Source of the DNA: Rothia sp. (in: high G+C Gram-positive bacteria)
GTDB taxonomy: Bacteria > Actinomycetota > Actinomycetes > Actinomycetales > Micrococcaceae
Direction of reading: 5' to 3'
Assembly (NCBI GenBank): GCA_030524105.1
Contig: JAUNHE010000003.1
Coordinates: forward strand, 221,044-285,043
Length of the DNA stretch: 64,000 nt
Shown here: in pieces, positions 59,346-64,000 of the stretch
Position numbering within the stretch: position 1 is the stretch's first letter
How the letters are laid out: each line of letters opens with the position of its first letter
The notes under the pieces: generated by a model
Database searches by the model: none
What the model was told of the DNA's origin: nothing
Seen by the model: the letters and a program-made list of their open reading frames with translations, nothing else
Translations under genes and position numbers: made by a program

Positions 59346-60653
59346 GTGCTGGGCGCATTAGGAAGGGTTTTTAAAACCCCCGACTTGCGGCGTAAGCTGC
59401 TGTTCACCGTGAGCATTATCGTGATTTATCGGCTGGGTGTTTTTATTCCTGCCCCCGGTGTTTCCTTTGGTAACGTTCAGCAATGTCTTGCTATGGGCGG
59501 GGCAACCGGTGGTATTTACGATATGGTCAACTTGTTTAGTGGCGGTGCCTTACTGCAGCTATCAATTTTTGCCTTGGGCGTGATGCCTTATATCACCGCT
59601 TCTATTATTGTTCAGCTACTGCGGGTGGTTATTCCTCGTTTCCAGGAGCTGCATGAGGAGGGGGCCCAGGGCCAGACTAAACTGACCCAGTACACCCGGT
59701 ACTTAACTATTGGTTTGGCGCTGCTAAATTCAACCACTATTGTCACCATGGCTCGTTCGGGGGCTTTGCTGGGTAATTGCCCCCTGCCGGTTATTCCCGA
59801 TGACAGTCTCTTGCACATTCTTCTAATTATTGTCACCCTTACGGCCGGAACCGGCGTCATTATGTGGCTGGGGGAGCAAATTACTGAAAAAGGCGTGGGC
59901 AACGGTATGTCTCTGCTTATTTTCACCTCTATTGCAGCTTCCTTTCCTACAGCTATGGGAGATATTGCGGCAACCCAGGGTTGGGGTATTTTTGCCGCTG
60001 TCTGTGCCGTTGGTTTGGTGGTTATTTTTGCGGTGGTCTTTGTGGAGCAATCCCAACGGCGGGTACCGGTTCAGTATGCCAAGCGTATGATTGGCCGCCG
60101 TACTGTGGGAGGGACATCAACCTACATTCCGATGAAGGTTAATATGGCCGGGGTTATCCCGCTGATTTTCTCCTCTGCCATGCTGATGGTTCCCGGCTTG
60201 GTTGCTAACTTTAACACCCCAAGGGACGGTACTGCGCCGCCCGAGTGGGTCTCCTGGATTAACAACTATTTGGTACGGGGCGATCATCCGCTCTATATGA
60301 TCCTTTACTTTTTGCTTATTTTGGGTTTTGCCTTCTTCTATGTCACCATTATCTTTAATACAGAAGAGATCGCTGGCAACATGAAAAAATACGGTGGTTT
60401 TATTCCCGGCGTTCGTGCTGGTCGTCCTACCCAGGAATACCTGACCTACGTTCTTAACCGTATTACCCTGCCCGGTGCTCTTTACCTGGCAATTATTGCC
60501 ATGATCCCGCTTGTGGCATTGGTACTTTTTAACGCAAACCAAAATTTCCCGTTTGGTGGCGCTTCGCTGCTGATCGTGGTGGGTGTTGGTCTTGACACGG
60601 TTAAGCAGATCAATGCTCAGCTTCAACAAAGAAACTACGAAGGACTGCTTTAA
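59346..60653 (+). CDS. secY: Protein translocase subunit SecY
   Basis: SecY is the membrane pore of the Sec export system. The 435-residue protein has ten membrane segments and the motifs [26 protein letters not shown], the cytoplasmic [14 protein letters not shown] and [13 protein letters not shown] start at GTG 59346 (reading [14 protein letters not shown]), with GGGAGGA close upstream, not at TTG 59334, which overlaps that site. It overlaps adk by one base and is needed for the secreted proteins of the window with Sec signals. Confidence 0.97.
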   Translation: MLGALGRVFKTPDLRRKLLFTVSIIVIYRLGVFIPAPGVSFGNVQQCLAMGGATGGIYDMVNLFSGGALLQLSIFALGVMPYITASIIVQLLRVVIPRFQELHEEGAQGQTKLTQYTRYLTIGLALLNSTTIVTMARSGALLGNCPLPVIPDDSLLHILLIIVTLTAGTGVIMWLGEQITEKGVGNGMSLLIFTSIAASFPTAMGDIAATQGWGIFAAVCAVGLVVIFAVVFVEQSQRRVPVQYAKRMIGRRTVGGTSTYIPMKVNMAGVIPLIFSSAMLMVPGLVANFNTPRDGTAPPEWVSWINNYLVRGDHPLYMILYFLLILGFAFFYVTIIFNTEEIAGNMKKYGGFIPGVRAGRPTQEYLTYVLNRITLPGALYLAIIAMIPLVALVLFNANQNFPFGGASLLIVVGVGLDTVKQINAQLQQRNYEGLL

Positions 60654-61216
60654 TGAATCGTTTGCTCATCATTGGTCCCCCCGGCGCAGGTAAAGGAACT
60701 CAGGCCGGCAGAATTGCCCAGAAACTTTCTATTCCAGCTATCTCAACTGGCGATATTTTTCGTAGCAACATTAAAGATGAGACTGAGTTAGGCCGCTTAG
60801 CCAAGACCTATATTGATGGTGGAGATCTGGTGCCGGATTCAGTGACCAATAAGATGGTGCGGAATCGGCTGAGGGATTCTGATGCTAGCCAGGGTTTCCT
60901 CTTGGACGGTTATCCGCGAAATGTAGCCCAGGTGCGGGAATTAGATGAGATCCTGGCCCAGGATGGCCAGCAGCTGGACAAGGTCTTGCTGCTCCTTGCT
61001 GATGAGGACGAGCTGGTTCAGCGTCTGCTGGGCCGGGCTGTCGAGCAGGGACGCACGGACGATACAGAAGAGGTCATCCGGCACCGCCTGCAGGTTTATC
61101 GGCAAGAAACCCAGCCCTTGCTGGATATCTACAGGGAACGTAACCTCGTGGTTGAAGTTGATGGGCTGGGGGACATCGACCAAGTCAGTGAGAGAATTCT
61201 TGCTGCTTTAGCTTAG
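60653..61216 (+). CDS. adk: Adenylate kinase
   Basis: Adk interconverts AMP, ATP and ADP. The 187-residue product has the P-loop [12 protein letters not shown] (residues 8-17), [21 protein letters not shown] and a LID region [20 protein letters not shown]. The LID is the short form without zinc cysteines, which fits the reduced length. The ATG overlaps the secY stop. A perfect-stem terminator ends the secY-adk unit. Confidence 0.98.
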   Translation: MNRLLIIGPPGAGKGTQAGRIAQKLSIPAISTGDIFRSNIKDETELGRLAKTYIDGGDLVPDSVTNKMVRNRLRDSDASQGFLLDGYPRNVAQVRELDEILAQDGQQLDKVLLLLADEDELVQRLLGRAVEQGRTDDTEEVIRHRLQVYRQETQPLLDIYRERNLVVEVDGLGDIDQVSERILAALA

Positions 61217-61226
61217 GATACTTCTG

Positions 61227-61265
61227 ATCCTGTGCCCCCGGTCCTTGCGGGGGCACAGGATTTTA
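61227..61265 (+). terminator. Rho-independent terminator after adk
   Basis: A perfect 13-bp stem (61227-61239 with 61249-61261) has a 9-base loop, and four T residues span its end. It lies 10 bases after the adk stop. Confidence 0.9.
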
Positions 61266-61322
61266 AAGATGACAATCAAGCTTGATCGGCTGGCTTCGGC
61301 AGATCAGCGGACAGGGTGAGTG

Positions 61323-62168
61323 ATGGGGTTCATGCGCCGTATTGAGTATAAGACAGATGGCCAGCTTGGCTGGATGGCCAAGGCAGGACTGGTGACTTCC
61401 AAGGCCCTGGACGCTGCGGTGGCCGCCGCTAAACCGGCCGCCACAACTGCCGATATTGATGCCGCTTTTAGGCAGGTCATCATAGAAAACGGAGCTAGTT
61501 CCAACTTTTTAGGTTACTATGATTATCCAGCTATGACCTGCACCTCAGTTAATGACGAGGTGGTGCACGGCATTCCCGGTTCACGCCAGCTGCGTTCTGG
61601 GGATATTGTTTCAATCGATGGTGGGGCTATGGTCCAGGATCCTGCTAGCGGTAAGAACTGGAATGGAGACTCGGCAAGAACTGTTCTGCTGGGTCAGGTT
61701 TCACCCGAACGGGCAGAACTTTCTGAGGTTACCCATGCTGCTCTCTGGCAGGGTATTGCTGCCCTGGCCTGGGCTAAGAAGGTGGGGCAGATTGGGGTAG
61801 CTATTGAAGAGTTTGTGCGCAGTGAAACCGGTGAAAAATACGGGATTATTGAGGACTACGTAGGGCACGGTATTGGTAGCGCCATGCATATGGCACCGGA
61901 CGTGCTTAACTATGCTGGCTCAGATCTTGGGCCCCGCTTGAAGGCGGGCATGGCCCTGGCCATTGAACCGATGCTGGTGACAGGATCCATTGAAACCCAG
62001 GTTCTTGCTGATGGCTGGACTGTTAAGACCAGGGATGGCGGAGATGCCTGTCAGTGGGAGCACTCGGTGGCCATACACTCTGAGGGGATTTGGGTTTTGA
62101 CGGCAGAAGATGGCGGCGCACACGAGTTGGGAAAACTCGGTGTTAAGGTCAAGCCTATTCCCGCTTAG
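61323..62168 (+). CDS. map: Type I methionine aminopeptidase
   Basis: The enzyme removes N-terminal methionine from new proteins. The protein (281 residues from ATG 61323; GTG 61320 is also possible) has VNDEVVHGIP with the substrate histidine and five metal ligands: Asp in VSIDGGAMV, Asp in NGDSARTV, His in GHGIGSAMH, Glu in AIEPMLV and Glu in WEHSVAI. The first two aspartates are 17 residues apart instead of the usual 11, because of an insertion around PASGKNW. The ribosome-binding site is weak (AGGGTGAG). It follows the adk terminator and therefore needs its own promoter. Confidence 0.94.
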   Translation: MGFMRRIEYKTDGQLGWMAKAGLVTSKALDAAVAAAKPAATTADIDAAFRQVIIENGASSNFLGYYDYPAMTCTSVNDEVVHGIPGSRQLRSGDIVSIDGGAMVQDPASGKNWNGDSARTVLLGQVSPERAELSEVTHAALWQGIAALAWAKKVGQIGVAIEEFVRSETGEKYGIIEDYVGHGIGSAMHMAPDVLNYAGSDLGPRLKAGMALAIEPMLVTGSIETQVLADGWTVKTRDGGDACQWEHSVAIHSEGIWVLTAEDGGAHELGKLGVKVKPIPA

Positions 62169-62227
62169 GAAGTCTGCCTGGCTCAGGAGCCTGGGTGGGC
62201 AAAAGAATTTAGAGTAAAGGGGCCGGA

Positions 62228-63427
62228 ATGGAGAACAAAGGCGTGGCAAAGCCAGATACTAAGGTTGCAGTAGAAATTTCTAGTCTGCGCCCTGAAGCGG
62301 GCAAGATTGCTCTTAAGGCACCCCGGCGCCCTATGCCGCCCAAGCATCTGGCAGATTTTGACATGGCAGGGCGAAGAGAGTTTGTTGAGGAACTGGGTTA
62401 CCCTGCTTTCAGGGCAGCCCAGCTTTCTAAGCATTACTTTGAGCGCCTGATCAAGGATCCGGAGCAGATGACCGATCTGCCGGCAGCCTCCCGTCAGCAG
62501 ATGGTAGAGCGGGCACTGCCCAGCTTGCTGACCGAGGTTCGTACCCTCAGCGCTGATGGTGGGGATACGCTTAAAATTGTTAGCCGACTCTGGGATGGCG
62601 CCCTCGTTGAGTCCGTTATTATGCGCTATGACAACCGGGTGACTATGTGTATTTCTTCCCAGGCCGGTTGTGGCATGAACTGTCCCTTTTGTGCAACCGG
62701 GCAGGCAGGCCTAACCCGTAACCTATCGGCAGCTGAGATTGTGGAACAGGTAGTCAGTGGAGCCCGCTACCTTAAAAATATGAAAAACATAGAGCAGACC
62801 GGGGCGGATTCGGACGATAGCCGGCCTTTGCGGGTTTCTAATATAGTTTTTATGGGCATGGGAGAAGCCCTGGCCAATTACAAACGGACCCTGGCTGCCC
62901 TGCACCGTCTTATTGATCCAGCACCGGAAGGCCTGGGGATTTCGGCTCGGGGGATCACCATGTCAACGGTTGGTTTACTGCCGGGGATCCGCAAATTTGA
63001 GCAAGAAAAGCTTCCCGTTACCCTGGCGCTTTCCCTGCACGCTCCGGACGATGAGCTGCGAGATGAGCTTATCCCTATCAACAAGCATTGGAAGGTTGAT
63101 GAAACCTTAGACGCCGCCTATGACTACTACCGGACTACCGGGCGGCGGGTATCCATTGAGTACGCTTTGATCCGCGATATTAATGATCAAGGCTGGCGGG
63201 CTGACCTGCTGGCTAAAAAGCTGGCACAGCGCGGGCGAGGTTGGGTGCACGTTAACCCCATTCCTCTTAACCCAACTCCGGGCTCGCGCTGGACTGCCTC
63301 CCGCAAAGGTGTAGAGCAGAATTTTGTGGAGAGATTGCGTGCTCACGGTATCCCTACTACTCTAAGAGATACGCGTGGTTCAGAGATAGACGGAGCCTGC
63401 GGCCAGCTGGCTGCTAGGGAAGTCTAG
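62228..63427 (+). CDS. rlmN: Dual-specificity rRNA/tRNA adenine-C2 methyltransferase RlmN
   Basis: RlmN methylates A2503 of 23S rRNA and A37 of some tRNAs by radical SAM chemistry. The 399-residue protein has the SAM cluster motif CGMNCPFC (Cys148, Cys152, Cys155), [26 protein letters not shown] and the late cysteine in [10 protein letters not shown] that forms the enzyme-RNA bond. A Cfr-type enzyme is unlikely given the context. It stands between map and infA, where many actinobacteria have no extra gene. Confidence 0.95.
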   Translation: MENKGVAKPDTKVAVEISSLRPEAGKIALKAPRRPMPPKHLADFDMAGRREFVEELGYPAFRAAQLSKHYFERLIKDPEQMTDLPAASRQQMVERALPSLLTEVRTLSADGGDTLKIVSRLWDGALVESVIMRYDNRVTMCISSQAGCGMNCPFCATGQAGLTRNLSAAEIVEQVVSGARYLKNMKNIEQTGADSDDSRPLRVSNIVFMGMGEALANYKRTLAALHRLIDPAPEGLGISARGITMSTVGLLPGIRKFEQEKLPVTLALSLHAPDDELRDELIPINKHWKVDETLDAAYDYYRTTGRRVSIEYALIRDINDQGWRADLLAKKLAQRGRGWVHVNPIPLNPTPGSRWTASRKGVEQNFVERLRAHGIPTTLRDTRGSEIDGACGQLAAREV

Positions 63428-63469
63428 CTTTTCCCCTAAAAGGCTGGCCTAAATGTGACACAGCCCCAC

Positions 63470-63498
63470 TTAACTTTTTATTTAAAATCCCGTAAACT
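63470..63498 (+). promoter_or_regulatory. Probable infA promoter
   Basis: TTAACT (63470-63475) and TAAACT (63493-63498) are separated by 17 bases in an AT-rich 176-base gap. The leader to the infA ATG would be about 100 bases. Confidence 0.5.
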
Positions 63499-63603
63499 TA
63501 TTCTTTGGTTGTCTCTTCATGCCCAAAACCTGTGGTAAAGACAACCTAAAGTATATTCACTGTTCGATATTTACCCTATTGAACACAAAAGTTAGCGGAG
63601 GAT

Positions 63604-63825
63604 ATGGCCAAGAAAGACGGCGTCATTGAGATTGAAGGATCAGTGGTAGAAGCTCTGCCCAATGCTATGTTTCGCGTTGAGTTGGACAACGGCCACCTGG
63701 TTCTAGCACATATCTCGGGCAAGATGCGTCAGCACTACATTCGAATTCTGCCTGAAGATCGAGTAGTTGTGGAGCTTTCTCCTTACGACCTCTCCCGTGG
63801 TCGTATTGTCTACCGCTACAAATAA
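63604..63825 (+). CDS. infA: Translation initiation factor IF-1
   Basis: IF-1 binds the A site of the 30S subunit during initiation. The 73-residue product has the S1/OB fold sequence [20 protein letters not shown], then [20 protein letters not shown] and [16 protein letters not shown], the normal length. GGAGGA lies immediately upstream of the ATG. rpmJ follows after 137 bases, as in the infA-rpmJ-rpsM order of other bacteria. Confidence 0.98.
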   Translation: MAKKDGVIEIEGSVVEALPNAMFRVELDNGHLVLAHISGKMRQHYIRILPEDRVVVELSPYDLSRGRIVYRYK

Positions 63826-63842
63826 AATACTTGGCACTTAAA

Positions 63843-63870
63843 ACGCCGCACCGGTTGCGGCGTTTGTGCC
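63843..63870 (+). terminator. Hairpin between infA and rpmJ, possible terminator or attenuator
   Basis: AACGCCGC (63843-63850) pairs with GCGGCGTT (63858-63865), a 7-base loop, followed by TGTGC. The tail is weak, so read-through into rpmJ is likely. Confidence 0.5.
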
Positions 63871-63962
63871 GTGTAAAAGGGATAACGTTTTCCTTGGCTG
63901 AGGAAACCTCTTACCCCGCTGTTAGTTAATGCAAATAATTGCAATCAACGCAAAGGAATGCG

Positions 63963-64000
63963 ATGAAGGTCAAGCCGAGCGTTAAGCCGATCTGCGATAA
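63963..64000 (+). CDS. rpmJ: 50S ribosomal protein L36, N-terminal part (runs off the window)
   Basis: ATG at 63963 is followed by codons for MKVKPSVKPICD, the standard start of L36, which ends its N-terminal segment with the first zinc-binding cysteine. AAAGGAA lies upstream. Only 12 codons are visible. Position after infA supports the call. Confidence 0.93.
   Translation, partial: MKVKPSVKPICD

Overview
The window is a chromosomal segment of an actinobacterium, most likely Micrococcaceae and Rothia-like. Three things support this: the moderate GC content (estimated by eye, not counted), a long insertion near the N-terminus of RpoC that is typical of Actinomycetota, and an RpoB start (TTG, reading MVASSTS) of the kind I associate with Arthrobacter relatives. 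The genus is an inference. Almost every gene is a recognisable housekeeping or respiratory gene. I see no insertion sequence, phage, CRISPR array or tRNA.

Positions 1-18.7 kb form a molybdenum cofactor and nitrate respiration island. After the tail of a GNAT acetyltransferase and a LacI-type regulator, a minus-strand operon (moaA-moaD-mobA-moeA) diverges from a plus-strand operon (modA-modB-second moeA-moaC-mog-moaE-moeB). It is followed by narGHJI and narK. Together these import molybdate, build Mo-bis-MGD, and assemble and feed the membrane nitrate reductase. No modC ATPase gene is present.

Positions 18.7-24.7 kb hold a tandem glycine riboswitch followed by gcvP, gcvT and sdaA, a glycine/serine catabolic unit without gcvH. 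Positions 24.9-32.5 kb are rpoB-rpoC. Next come a small secreted protein and aroE on the minus strand, then the str operon (rpsL-rpsG-fusA-tuf), ending in a 46-bp perfect palindrome.

The ribosomal region (34.9-64 kb) is broken by accessory genes at three points. Between tuf and rpsJ lie a 1026-residue membrane protein and a Tat-exported cholesterol-oxidase-like flavoenzyme with a co-transcribed unknown partner. Between rpsQ and rplN lies a three-gene catechol-siderophore cassette: enterochelin-esterase-like, DHB-AMP ligase and stand-alone carrier protein. Between map and infA sits rlmN. The S10 cluster (rpsJ to rpsQ) and the spc cluster (rplN to rplO) each end in a strong hairpin, so they look like separate transcription units. 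rpsN is absent from its usual place between rplE and rpsH. The window ends 38 bases into rpmJ.

The best candidates for something unusual are the siderophore cassette inside the ribosomal locus, the cholesterol-oxidase-like/partner pair, and the pair of divergent MoeA proteins in a cluster lacking modC.
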